Notes: generated by a model not told the origin, from the sequence alone. A DNA stretch of 64,000 nucleotides from Rikenella microfusus DSM 15922 (GCF_000427365.1 NZ_KE386488.1:2577882-2641881); one strand, 5' to 3'. Counted from the first letter of the stretch, positions 26,626 to 36,825 are shown. Program-made: numbers and translations.

Positions 26626-27975
26626 TTAAGAAACGCTGTGCCCTTTGCCGCGTGAGGATTTGACGGAAGGGACCCTCCGCACCGGTTGCTGAGCGACCGT
26701 ACCGCTCGGTTTCATCGTCGGACGGTTCGTCGGAGCAGGCGCCTCTGCCGACCGCAGTACCGGCTGCTGCCTGAGAGCAGGTACGGACGGGAGCATTTTG
26801 CCGGCGGACTGTCCCAATGCAAATTCCCCGTCGCGGATATGATAGTCGCTTTCGAGCATATCGCGGGCCAGCGCTTTGGCTTCTTGTTGCAGGGCGGCAT
26901 ATCCGAAGTCGTGTTCCGACTGCGGATTCTCGCTTTTTGCCCGCATGGTATCGCCGAGTTTTTCCGCCAGCGGCCGGAAGTCGGCCATCCGGTCGAACGG
27001 GTGGAAATAATCGGCTGCCAGATGGTCGGCAAATCCGTTTTCGGCGATATAGAGCAGTGTGGCGATCTCGTAGTTTTTCCGGTCGATTTTCAGGGCGTTG
27101 TCGCCGGTGAATCGGTCGAAATCGTGGAAGTCGGGCCGCATGTCGTATTTTTCCGTGCAGACTGCACCGATCAGCACATCCGCAGAGAGCATCTTGTCCG
27201 GATAGGCCCCGTAACGGGAATAACGCAGTCCGGCACTGTCCGAACGCTGATCGCGGCGCGAAAGGCGGTCAATATAATTGTCGGCCTTTGCCGCCACGTC
27301 CGCCGTAGGAGAGCTGACCTCGTAGATTCTCAACATGCCCGTGCTCTTCATCGGGTGAAAATAGTTATCCGCACACTCCTGCAGATAGGTGTGCAGGGCT
27401 TTTTCGCCTATCCGCGTCTGCGAGAAAAGCATGACGCCCCGATCGGTCGCCACGGCTGTGTACTTGCTTCCTTTCTCCTGCATAAACTCTTTCCAGCGGC
27501 CCTGTTCGTTATGGGCGATATACTCTTTGTAATCCTTGCGGCGGGCGAGCCTGCCGTGTTCGGTAGTCGCATCGAACAAAGGCAGGCCGGATTTGATAAT
27601 GAAAACGGCATCGCGCAGGCTGATCCGCTTATCCGCTTCCACGTGCTGTTTCCCGGCTGCCGGCAACAGTTTATCCTGGTAATAACGGACTATGTTCCCG
27701 CCTGAAAGCGGAACTTTTCATTGGTTCGGAAAATCGAACCGCACGAACTGAAAATCCGGAATGTGGTCGCCGCGGCCATAGCGTTTGACGAGCCTCCGGA
27801 CAAAATATTTATAATCGTCTTGTTCCCGGCCCCTCATATTCGGGGAGGTCGGGCCGTCGCCGCGGGCCATCTCCACAGGATTTCCGTTTTCGTCCAGGGC
27901 GACATATACGCTCATCGGTATGGAATTCCAGAAATTCCAGAACGTCTTTTTGATTTTATCTGTCAGTTTTCCCAT
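26626..27975 (-). CDS. Unknown protein, first of three tandem paralogs, one in-frame TGA
   Basis: 449 codons from ATG 27975 to TAA 26626, TGA at 27718-27720 (codon 86). The N-terminal part (MGKLTDKIKKTFWNFWNSI, IPDFQFVRFDFPNQ) and the part after TGA (YYQDKLLPAAGKQ, ISLRDAVFIIKSGLPLFDA, TAVATDRGVMLFSQ) match the other two copies in order, which supports translation through the TGA as one protein. C-terminal ~70 residues are Pro/Arg-rich and disordered-looking, ending RRVPSVKSSRGKGHSVS. It starts 12 bp after the Mfa2-like gene, so it belongs to the pilus transcript. Function unknown. Confidence 0.6.
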
Positions 27976-27987
27976 CGTATGTTGTTT

Positions 27988-28869
27988 TTAGTGTCCGACA
28001 ATAGGTATCTGTAACGCCCCTTCGGCCCATTCATTGACTGTAACGGTCACTGCGGCAGTACGAACATGGACCTCTATGGGGATGATTACGTCTTTTGCTG
28101 TCAGGTCGATCGGTACGTCTCCGTTTCGCAGGTATTCCGAAAGGGGTATTTCGGCCAGCTTCCGTGCTCCGCTGGCAAGAATCATTGTCACGCTGCTGTC
28201 ATCGCCGAAACGGGGAAGGCAGAGCGTACCGGTATGTATCCCTTCTTCGGTCTTTTTTAACGGAGGCCGGTACAGGACTGATTCGGCCAGCGTCTCGCCG
28301 GCATAGTCTATACCGGAAGATGCTCCCTGAAAGGTAACCGTAAAATCCTCGGCCGCTTCGGCTCCGCTGACGGTCAGGTCGATGCGGTAATAACATTTGT
28401 CGAGCAGGACGGGTATAACGACAGGATCGCCGCGTTGTACATGGAAGTGTCCGTAATGGTGAAACAACGGATCGCCCGTATCGTGGGACGTACCGTTATC
28501 CAGAACAACTTTCAGGTCGTCGAGGGTCGATACCCCGGCGCTCATCGGAGTGAACGCGCTGCGTTCCGCATTGGCGAAACTGACAACAGAATAATCCCCG
28601 GCAGGTACCCCTTCCAACAGGGTGAGGCTGCCGGAGGCAGCGATTGGGCCGTTTTCGGCATGAATGCTCTTGAGATAATGGCCGCCTGGGTCGAAAACGA
28701 AAATATCCAGTCACCGTATCTCCTGCGCGGTGGTGTTTTCGCCTGCGTCGTTCAGGTATGCGTAACCGAGCGTAAGGGTCGGTTTCTGTCGAATCTCCAA
28801 ATCGCTCTTATCGACGGCAGAACAGGCTGCCAGCAACGAGACTGCGGAGACAATCATCAGCTTTTTCAT
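27988..28869 (-). CDS. FimB/Mfa2-type pilus anchor lipoprotein, one in-frame TGA
   Basis: 293 codons, TAA stop. Lipoprotein signal SLLAACSAV (Cys ~16). TGA at 28711-28713 (codon 53) sits just before LDIFVFDPGGHYLKSI, the first strand of Mfa2/FimB proteins. Further family marks: LLEGVPAGDYSVVSFANAE, HHYGHFHVQRG, and VVIPVLLDKCYYRIDLTVSG. Mfa2-type proteins cap the pilus base and hold it in the outer membrane. It starts 4 bp after the DUF3868 gene. Without readthrough only a 52-residue lipopeptide would be made. Confidence 0.7.
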
Positions 28870-28873
28870 AGCG

Positions 28874-30526
28874 TTATCGGTTTTTAAGTAAGTCATTCAG
28901 TTCGGGATCGAGTCCGGCCCGGTACCGCATGCGTTCGTCGAGTGCTGCGGCCCTCTCGAAAGCGCTGATAGCCTCCGTCCGGCGTTCCAACCGGGCCAGG
29001 GCGATTGCGGTGAGATATTCCGTCACTGCCGAGCGCGGAAGCGTGCACAGGATGTCGTACGCTTGCCGGTTGCGCCCCAGCGAAAGCAATGCTACTGCCG
29101 TATTTCGGTCCTTATATCCCGAAAGGATGCGCTCAGCTTCGGTATATCGGCGCTGCTGCAACAGAGTAACTCCCCGCGCATAGAGCGTATCGGGTTCCGC
29201 GGTATGGATCGTGTCGCGTATCATACCGACACGGCTCAGGGAGTAGCGCAGACCGACTGTACGCAACCGCGGATAGAGTTCGTCCCGGATATACCGGAAC
29301 TGCGCGGGGTATCTCCGGCGCAGTTCCGCCTCCCGTCGGTCGGGTTCGGGAATCTGCGTTCATAAATGCAATATTTTCTCACGCCCTCCGATTCCCGGGT
29401 CGTTTCGGATCAGCCGGGCCAGTTCGGGCCAGTCTTCCGCCACCCACCGGATGCGGATCAGCGTGTCCGCTCCGCTGTCCGGAAACCGCGAACAGAGATA
29501 GCTGCGCAACGCTTTGGCGCGTTTTCTGGCAAGCTCGCCGTTCCGACCGAAAGCTCCGTCCGGGGACGAAGAGGCGGTCAGCACGATCGAATCGACATGA
29601 AATTCCTTCTGTTCCGTAATGCGCTGCATCAGGGCCCCGATACGTTCAAGCTGGATACGGTTGTCCCCGGGGATGTCGAGTATGCAGGTGTCGCCGACTT
29701 GGAAAGCCAGACGGTGCCGGGCTTCGACTTCGGCATATCTTTCGACGACTCGGTTCACGTATCTCGTGGCGGTATCGACAAAAGAGATCATGGAGGAGAT
29801 AACGTATTCCAGTGTATCGGACGCAGGCAAATCGATGCGGCTGCCGTCAAGCCCCGTCACATAGCTTTCGAGGGTAATCCGGAGCCGGTTCCCGGCCTCT
29901 GCGGTCGGTACGCTCTGCGTATAATGGCAGCTAATGTCGGCGGCATGCGCTACGATGGAGTCGAGCCGCACGTTTTTCGGATAAGGGTATCGGACAAAGC
30001 GGCGGAATGCCCGAACCGCCCGCAGGCTGTCCGGAACGAATCTGTCCAGAAACCGGCCGTATTGCCAGTAGTCGCGCTCCTGCACGCCGGCGAAGAGACC
30101 GCCCCGGATGGCCAGTGCCTGCAGGGGGATTCTCCGGCCGTTACGATGCAGTACGGGGGTGACGGTTACAGTACGGCCGTTTCCCTGAAGCCCTTTGGGC
30201 ATAGTCACGATAAAGTCCACATTCACACAGCCCATTCGTTCGGGCAGGCTACGCGACCGGGCGACGACAGTTACTTCGTCGAGGGTCAGGCACATCATCC
30301 GTTCGCCGTCGATCACTTTCGCGGGTATGAAATATTCTTTCGTACCGTCGCTTTTTCTGTTCAGGAAATAACCGTTCCCTGCGTTGTTTTTCGGCTGTTC
30401 CCGTATCGTGCGGGGCGTATGGACCGCTGTGGCGTTATAACCTCTGCGGGCGATGGGAGCCGTGACGGAACAGGAGGTGGCAAGGGCCAGTACGGTTAAG
30501 GCCCATCCATATACGTTCACTCTCAT
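28874..30526 (-). CDS. DUF3868-family pilus-locus protein, one in-frame TGA
   Basis: 550 codons, TAA stop. Lipoprotein-like signal LALATSCSVTA. The main part is the DUF3868 layout: a beta-rich half, then an OmpA-like segment with SIVLTASSSPDGAFGRNGELARKRAKAL. TGA at 29360-29362 (codon 389) is followed directly by TQIPEPDRREAELRRRYP, FRYIRDELYPRLRTV and a TPR-like helical tail (ARGVTLLQQRRYTEAERIL), which are the family's standard C-terminal parts. The gene is thus continuous apart from the TGA. DUF3868 proteins are outer-membrane accessory factors of Mfa-type pili. Starts 3 bp after the DUF4906 gene. Confidence 0.7.
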
Positions 30527-30529
30527 GGC

Positions 30530-32092
30530 TTACCTCTTTTTCGTATGTTGTGCGGCTGTTTTTGCGGCGCTGATCGCCTGGACGACCGAATAATTTTTAC
30601 TTTGCCCTTTGCTGTCCCTGACGTTGATCCATAATATGGCATTACCGACGAAATTCGCCGCGTTGAAAGTCATCGGATAGGTGCCGGGAGCTACGGTCCG
30701 GACAAAATTGTATTCGAGGTTCTCGCCGTTGAATGTGAAAGCGCCGGGCGGTTCGGTCTGGGGAGTCAGTTTGACGGTAAAGTCGCCGGTATAGCCGGCT
30801 TCGCTGAAGGCTACCTCGAAGGTCGATACGGTATTGGTGTATGGACTGGAAAAGGGCGTCGAAGTAATGATGATCGGCGTGCCCGATACGAATCGGGTGG
30901 AGACTGTCTTATGGAATTGTATGCCGTAACGGTCGGTTACGGTGAATACGACCGAGGCGTTCCCCGGCTGCATCCCGTCGAGCGCAATGGTGGCTTGCCG
31001 GTTACCGGTGCCGCTCAGCAAAGGGATCGTTTCGCCGTCGGTATAGTTTCTGCCGTCAATACTCACACGGGCGTTTTCAGAGTGAAAGGTCAGCATGTAA
31101 AAGTTGTCCGGCTCGGACGGGTTGGCGAGGGTCAGAGTCGTGACGGCTTGCCTCCCTATCGTATACTGGGTGTCGAGCGGAGCGATGTCCATTTCCATGA
31201 CAGAGACCCGGCAGTCGCCCGGGTTAGCTCCGTATATCAGCACGTTCAGCACGTAGTGCCGGTTTTCCCGGACGTTGAAATCGGAGGTATTGTTTTCCCC
31301 CAGATAGATCCGGTAGGTAACTGACTTTTCAGCGTAGGAACCCCGGATAATCACGTAGGTGCCGTTCTGAGGGGCATGGGAGGAATCTTTGAGGTCCTGC
31401 GAGGTGACGGAGGAATTAACTCCCTGACAATTTTCCAGCACGTAGGCGGTCTGTACGCTCTCTCTGCCCGAGAGGGTGCGGACAGCGTAATCGACGACGC
31501 TGCCGGCGGCTCTGTTTTTTCCGAACAGCAGAACGTCGGCCGAAGCCGACTTGACTTGCATGGAATTCAGGGTTAAGGCGCCGGCCTGTTCGGCTACCGT
31601 ACAGCGTATTTCCACTTTGGCCGTCAGGCGGGTCAGGGTAACGGGCAGGGTCATATCATGCTCCACCGTAACCGTTTGCCGGGCATACATCGGCAGTCTG
31701 CCGTTCTTTTCCAAATCTTCCTCTGCGGCGATCCGGTAGCGGTATGTTTCGAGCTGTTGGCGGGTCATCGTACCGAGGTCGTCTCCGATATTGGCGACCA
31801 GAAACAGTTCGTAGTTCCCGGAAGGTATGTCGAGGATGACGGACGAGGCGCAAGGCGAGATGAAGTAATGTTTGTCCACGGCGTCGCTGAACAGATAGAG
31901 GTTCAGGTCGGATACGCTTTTTTCTGCTTCGGGGTTAAGAGCGCGGGTAATCGTCTCCGGTTCCGGAACCGCCAGGGAGAGTGTCAAACGGCATGCAGCC
32001 GTCTCTTCCTGGTCGGGAGTGGGTTCCGCGAATTTGGCGCAGGAGGTGCACATCAATATTAATAAGGCCCAAAGGCCGGTCGATCGTTTCAT
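30530..32092 (-). CDS. DUF4906-type pilus tip or accessory subunit
   Basis: 520 residues, the only gene of this block with no in-frame TGA; its Trp codons are TGG and its stop is TAA. Lipoprotein signal ILMCTSCAKF (Cys ~18). Pattern of DUF4906/fimbrial tip proteins: SVSDLNLYLFSDAVDKHYF, IPSGNYELFLVANIGDDLG, LTRLTAKVEIRCTV, NTSDFNVRENRHYVLNVLIYG, then Ig-like repeats to the C-terminus. It is paralogous to the 32666-34279 gene. Likely a large tip or adhesin subunit exported as a lipoprotein. Lies 20 bp after the DUF3575 gene. Confidence 0.75.
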   Translation of the reverse strand: MKRSTGLWALLILMCTSCAKFAEPTPDQEETAACRLTLSLAVPEPETITRALNPEAEKSVSDLNLYLFSDAVDKHYFISPCASSVILDIPSGNYELFLVANIGDDLGTMTRQQLETYRYRIAAEEDLEKNGRLPMYARQTVTVEHDMTLPVTLTRLTAKVEIRCTVAEQAGALTLNSMQVKSASADVLLFGKNRAAGSVVDYAVRTLSGRESVQTAYVLENCQGVNSSVTSQDLKDSSHAPQNGTYVIIRGSYAEKSVTYRIYLGENNTSDFNVRENRHYVLNVLIYGANPGDCRVSVMEMDIAPLDTQYTIGRQAVTTLTLANPSEPDNFYMLTFHSENARVSIDGRNYTDGETIPLLSGTGNRQATIALDGMQPGNASVVFTVTDRYGIQFHKTVSTRFVSGTPIIITSTPFSSPYTNTVSTFEVAFSEAGYTGDFTVKLTPQTEPPGAFTFNGENLEYNFVRTVAPGTYPMTFNAANFVGNAILWINVRDSKGQSKNYSVVQAISAAKTAAQHTKKR

Positions 32093-32112
32093 AACGGTAA
32101 GAGTTTACAGGG

Positions 32113-32658
32113 TTAAAAAAGATAGGTAAAGGCTATTTCGCAGCGGCCGGGACCGAAAACCAGACGGCGGTTGTGTCCGATATGTTCGTCGGAGGTTCAG
32201 GGCACGTGGCGGTGCAGATCGCGGTCTTTCAGATAATAAAGGCCGATGCCGGCCTCTACGGAGAGGTTCCATCGTTTGGCCAGCAGCCATGAGTAGCCGT
32301 AACCGGCACCGATCCCGGCCAGCCAGCCTTTGTGGTGCAGCCGGGCATTGCCGATGTCGTACCGGGCTGCGGTCAGATAGGCGGACAGGAAATGGCCGGC
32401 ATAGGTTTCGTAAAACCAATGGCGGATACCGGGCTGCAGGCCGAGCAGGTTCAGCTGGAGGCCGTCGGTCTTTACAGGATTTCAGTAGACGGACAGATCG
32501 AGGGTGTGCCGGTTGCCGAGGGAGGTTTCAAAACCTACATTCAGCGTTCCGCTCGCCAGGGCCAGCGCATTGACGCGCACTCCGTAATACTGACCTTCTG
32601 CGCGGTACGAAAAACCGCATAGCAGGCATAAAGCCAGGAATAGGATCGCTCTTTTCAT
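32113..32658 (-). CDS. DUF3575 outer-membrane protein, two in-frame TGA
   Basis: 181 codons, TAA stop. Signal peptide FLALCLLCGFSYRAEGQ, then the DUF3575 order: YYGVRVNALALASGTLNVGFE, NRHTLDLSVY, TGA (32482-32484, codon 59), NPVKTDG, GIRHWFYETYAGHFLSAYL, GAGYGYSWLLAKRWNLSVEAG, and the closing FGPGRCEIAFTYLF. Relatives have Trp or an aromatic before NP, so the first TGA fits Trp. The second TGA (32197-32199, codon 154) lies in a variable loop where Cys or other residues occur, so its identity is open. Seven bp after the preceding gene. A porin-like partner of pilus loci. Confidence 0.7.
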
Positions 32659-32665
32659 ACCGGTA

Positions 32666-34279
32666 TTATTTTAAGCCGCGACGGCCGTTTTCTAAGGGCA
32701 GGTATACCGAGCGAAGCAGGGAGTCGGGCTGGCCGCTGATTTCGGTTTGCATAGTCCGGGACGTGCTCTGCCCGTTGCTGTCTTTGACCGTAAATGCGGT
32801 AGTAACGGATCCGTTCCCGCGGGGACTTAGTTCGAAAATATGAGAACCGGCGGCGAGACTGACAGTTTCGCCGTCGAATATTCGGCGGTTGTTTTGGTAC
32901 AGGACGGCCGGTCCGGAAATATGGCAGGTGACATCGAAATTGCCTGTATAACCGGATTCGGAAATGGATAAACGGGCGGTACCGGTATCGTAGTAATCCA
33001 GCTGCGCCGCCCACGGTTCCCACGTAACCCGCATAGATTCGTACGGCAGTTTATACGCTGTCGAGAGCGAGGCGTTTAATTGACAGCCGTACCGGTCGCG
33101 CAGGGTGAACTGTACGCTGGTATTGCCGGCGCTGTGCCGGACATAAGAGACGGGGAGTGTGACGGAGCCGCTTCCGGTCATAACCCGAAAAAATTGTCCG
33201 GCCGGTCGGCTGGCTCCGTCGATGAGCAGCGTCCCGCCTTCGGTGAGCGTGTAGGAGAGATCGATCCAGTTGTCGGGATTGTTCGTACAGAATATGTTCA
33301 GCCGTCCGTTGGCGGTCGAGCCGGTCGTGTAGGAGGAGGCCCACCCTTCGGCGTTCATCTGTGTGACGGACATCCGGGTATCGATACTGTTCAGTCCGGT
33401 AATCGTGGCGGAGATGACATAGCGGTTGTTGCGCCGCACGTTGAAATCGGAGGTGGAGTTGGCTCCGGGAAAGATGTAATACTCCACGCGGCCGGCGGAG
33501 GTGGCGGCGCTGATCCGTATGTAGGTCACTCCTTTGGGGGCGTTGTGCTTGTCTTTGTTCCGGGGATCGGTAATGGCGGTATTGGAACCGGCCGTATTTT
33601 CCGGCAGGTAAAAGACATGCTGCGCACCGGACTGGTATGGCCGGGAGGCGTAATCGAAATATCCGGCCAGGTCGGCGGGATGATTGTCGCCGAATATCCG
33701 CAGGGATGAGGGCACGTTCATCACCTGTATATTGGTGACGGTGATTTGCGAGGCCATTGCGGCGCTGACGTCAAGTGTAAATTCCAGACGGGCGGAACAG
33801 CGTGACAGGGTGATCGGAATCCGGGTTCCTTGCAAGGCATTCATGGTGCCGCGCGTGGACATCAACAGGCGGGAATCTTTTTCCAGATCGCTTTCCGCCG
33901 CAATGGGGGCGGTGTATGCGGAGGCTTCGGAGGGCCTGAGCATACCGAGGTCTTTACCGATGTTCGCCACGGCGTAGTAGTCGTATTCGCCGCCGACGAT
34001 CGACAGGGGCATGCTGCCCGTCGAGGTCAGGTAAAGATGGTAGTTTGCGTCGGGGATGGCCCGGTGGTATAACCACAGATTGATGTCCGTTACTGTTTGC
34101 TCCTGTGCGGTATTCAGGGTGCGTGTTACGATCTCCAGCGCCGGGGCGGTGAAGGTCAGGGTGACGTTGGCGGTACGGGTATGACCGTTATCGGACTGTC
34201 GGACCCGCTCTTCCCGGCAGGAGGTGGACAGCAGAGCGAGAGTAAGAATTCATACCGGAATAAAAAAACGGTTTCTCAT
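32666..34279 (-). CDS. DUF4906-like pilus subunit, TGA in the signal peptide
   Basis: 537 codons from ATG 34279 to TAA 32666. Codon 10 is TGA (34250-34252), inside an otherwise perfect lipoprotein signal: MRNRFFIPV, TGA, ILTLALLSTSCREE. The mature part mirrors the 30530-32092 gene: TVTDINLWLYH, YDYYAVANIGKDLGML, LSRCSARLEFTLDVS, NSTSDFNVRRNNRYVISATI, then Ig-like repeats. Without readthrough only nine residues are made, unless a downstream start is used, which would lose the signal. Probably a tip or minor subunit. 77 bp after the major subunit gene. Confidence 0.7.
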
Positions 34280-34356
34280 GATTGTGTGTAAATAGATGGT
34301 TAGAGAAAAGCGAAGCCGGAAACAGCCCGGCTCCGCATTGGATAGCCGGCACGGGA

Positions 34357-35367
34357 CTATTGGCCGAGACTGACGGTCTGGGTCACGGGGGTCTGCCAGT
34401 CGGCTACGGTGACGGTCGCCGTAATGTCCTGTCCGGTAAGGCCGGACACGTCGATGGCGATTCGGTAGTAGCCGTTACGCAGCAGCTGTCCGTTGGCGGT
34501 TCCGGTCAGTTCTACGGTATAGGTGACGGGCGTCTGATCGTCGGTCGTGCCGAAGTTGCCGTCGCGGTCGTATATGCCGTCGAGGGTCAGAAGCACCCGG
34601 CTGCCGGCGGCGAGGGGACCGTTCTCGAACAGGTAGAAAAGGTTGGAATAGGTACCGGACGATTCGCCGGAGGGTTGCGTGTAGCCGAAGGTCATGGCTC
34701 CGGGAGCGGCGGTACCTCCGAAATAGGGGGTCCGGCTGGCCGCTTTGGAGATGGCGGCGGTGTTGATACGGACTTTACCGGGATATTTCGAGGCGAAGTC
34801 TGACGAGAGGGAGGTGCGGACGGCTACTTTGGCGACGGTACGCTGTAAAGCGATGGTCACGTCGGTGGAGGCTCCTGCTGCGGCGATCTCCCGCGACTGG
34901 CTGCCGGTCATTAGAAAACCGCCGTTTCGTTTGCATTTTGCACTGACTTCGGCGAAAGGGCCGTTATAGTCGGCGGCGGAGTTCTCGACCAGGGAGAGCA
35001 GTTCGGCTTTGGTCGTAATGCTGCCGAGGGTGGCATTGGCGATAGCATAGAAACTGACGGTGGTCCCGGAGGAGCTTTCCGGCAGGGCGAAGGTGGCCTT
35101 TTTCGCTTCAATCTCGGAAGCGGTGAAGTTACGCTGCACGATCAGGTTGCCGCTCGCGTCGAAGGCCAGGACGGACAGCGAGGACAACGTTTTCTCTCAT
35201 ACCTCGGCGGAGGCGTCGGCACCGAAGAAGGCGCGGGTGGCGGGGGCGCTGGTGAAAGATACGGTAACCCGGCTGCCTTCTGCCGTGGGAGGAGTGGGAA
35301 CGGGTTCCTGTTTGGTGCAGGAGGCAAAGGCGTACAGCGCCGTTGCGCAGATCAACAGTTTGTTCAT
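34357..35367 (-). CDS. FimA/Mfa1-like major pilus subunit, one in-frame TGA at conserved Trp
   Basis: 336 codons from ATG 35367 to TAG 34357. Lipoprotein signal LYAFASCTKQ (Cys ~17). TGA (35197-35199, codon 57) lies in AEV-TGA-EKTLSSLSVLAFDASGNL; fimbrillins of this group have Trp-Glu at this place. The rest has fimbrillin marks: TVSFYAIANA, FLMTGSQS, VTIALQRTVAKVAVRTSL, NLFYLFENGPL, YYRIAIDVSG and a last strand TVTVADWQTPVTQTV, suitable for donor-strand assembly. First gene of the eleven-gene block. Short intergenic gaps downstream suggest a single transcript from the promoter near 35423. Confidence 0.72.
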
Positions 35368-35422
35368 GGTGTATGTGTTTTAAGGGTTTATTAATAGCCG
35401 CGGTATGCGGCGTTTCCGAGGG

Positions 35423-35450
35423 CAAATGTATATATGTTTTTCCCTGAAAA
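35423..35450 (-). promoter_or_regulatory. Probable promoter of the pilus block
   Basis: TACATTTG on the minus strand (plus 35423-35430) is a good -7 element 56 bp before the major subunit ATG. About 16-20 bp further upstream lies TTTTC (plus 35446-35450), a weak -33. Confidence 0.5.
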
Positions 35451-35847
35451 GTACGGTTTCACAAAAGCCCTGCTCCGGAAATCAAAAAGTTTTTTGCCCT
35501 TTTGAAAAATGTATAATATTGATAATAAGATATATGACGATTCAAATGAAGTGAAAAACTTTGCAAAAACAGGATGTGCCTGCTAATCGAACTGATCAAA
35601 TGAATTATTTGTTTGTGATCAATATGGAAAATAGCCATATAGAAATTACACGTTCTCGGAGACCACTCATTTACTACCGGCATCACTTCTTTATAAATAG
35701 GTTTTATGTTATTCGTGCAGGAATAGGCAACAAGTATAATCCGTAATTTGGGTATGAATACCGAGAATTTGTATACAAAACATATATCAGGGACTATCTA
35801 TTTTTGTATCAAAGAGATAAAATATTATCTCATCATTGCAATATGAA
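35451..35847. other. AT-rich intergenic region between pilus block and redox cluster
   Basis: About 400 bp without a credible gene; short open frames lack features. An 18-bp sequence at 35733-35750 (AGTATAATCCGTAATTTG) is repeated exactly at 42411-42428, another intergenic site in the same cluster, so it may be a shared control element. Confidence 0.5.
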
Positions 35848-35912
35848 CTTCAGAACAAAGAAGTTTGAGCCTTGAAACAAAGTTGTTATGGAGAGAGCTT
35901 CATATTTTTGCG
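35848..35912 (+). promoter_or_regulatory. Regulatory motif copy A with promoter
   Basis: First of four copies of a ~65-bp element: CTTCAGAACAAAG, then TTTGAGCCTTG, then AACAAAGTTGTT, ending in a -7 element TATTTTTG (35903-35910). It precedes the DUF3737-MATE-MalY operon. The other copies are at 39476, 40378 and 44379, each before a gene of the AraC-linked cluster. Confidence 0.6.
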
Positions 35913-35958
35913 CTGTTACAAGTTGAATATGAATTATATAATTAAAAGTAAGAAAAGT

Positions 35959-36825
35959 ATGAAAGTAATATCGAATACGGAGTTCGGAGGCGAACGGCCT
36001 TTGTTCGAATCGCACGATCTGCGATTGGAGAACGTAATCATCCGTGCCGGAGAGTCGGCTATCAAAGAGTGCAGCAACATTGAAGCCTTCAACTGTACTT
36101 TTGAAGGTAACTATCCTTTCTGGCACGTGCACGGTTTCGTTATCGACCATTGCTTCTTCGATGTCGGCGGGCGATCGGCACTGTGGTACTCCGACCATCT
36201 GAAAATGACCAACACACGCATCGACGCCCCCAAGATGTTCCGCGAGATGCACGATATCGAAATCGAAAACGTGGAGATCAACGACGCCGATGAAGTGTTC
36301 TGGCGCTGCAATAATCTGGACATCAAAAATCTGAAACTGCATGGCGGCACTTATCCGTTTATGTTCAGCAGCAATATCCGCATCGACGGACTGGAGAGCG
36401 ACAGCAAATACGTCTTCCAGTATGTGAAGAATGTGGAGCTGCGCAATGCCAAAATCACCACGAAAGACGCCTTCTGGGAGGTGGAAAATGTGACAATCTA
36501 CGATTCCGAGTTGAACGGCGAATACTTAGGCTGGCATTCGCACAATCTTCGTTTGGTGAACTGCCACATTACCGGCGAGCAGCCACTCTGCTATGCTCAT
36601 GACCTCGTATTGGAGAATTGTACCTTCGGCCCCGACTGCGACCGGGCTTTCGAGTACAGTTCGGTGCAGGCGACCATCAAAGGCGCAATAGGCGGAGTGA
36701 AGAATCCGCGAACGGGCTGTATCACCGCCGAGAGCTATGGGAAGATTATCCTCGACGAGAATATCAAGGCTCCCGCTGACTGCAAGTTGAGACTTTGGGA
36801 CGAGAAAACATGTTTTACCGATTGA
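35959..36825 (+). CDS. DUF3737 family beta-helix protein
   Basis: The frame is open from 35872, but family members begin MKxIxNTEFGGERPLF, so the ATG at 35959 is chosen (288 residues). The sequence is a run of short right-handed beta-helix-like repeats (SHDLRLENVIIRAGESA, CSNIEAFNCTFEGNYPFWHV, NNLDIKNLKLHGGTYPFMF), each with an N-x-x-x-x-N/C pattern. No signal peptide; cytoplasmic. DUF3737 has no established activity but is often encoded next to MATE efflux and AraC genes. First gene of a plus-strand operon. TGA stop, so standard code applies here. Confidence 0.85.
   Translation: MKVISNTEFGGERPLFESHDLRLENVIIRAGESAIKECSNIEAFNCTFEGNYPFWHVHGFVIDHCFFDVGGRSALWYSDHLKMTNTRIDAPKMFREMHDIEIENVEINDADEVFWRCNNLDIKNLKLHGGTYPFMFSSNIRIDGLESDSKYVFQYVKNVELRNAKITTKDAFWEVENVTIYDSELNGEYLGWHSHNLRLVNCHITGEQPLCYAHDLVLENCTFGPDCDRAFEYSSVQATIKGAIGGVKNPRTGCITAESYGKIILDENIKAPADCKLRLWDEKTCFTD

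Noticed and set aside
23753-35367. Selenocysteine as the meaning of the in-frame TGA codons
   Set aside because: There are 13 in unrelated surface, HTH and unknown proteins, several at Trp-like positions; no SECIS-like hairpin follows consistently and no sel genes are seen.
23753-35367. Leaky-stop context (TGA followed by C) as a sufficient explanation
   Set aside because: The base after TGA varies: mostly A, sometimes T or G, and C in only two clear cases, so a common readthrough context is not present.
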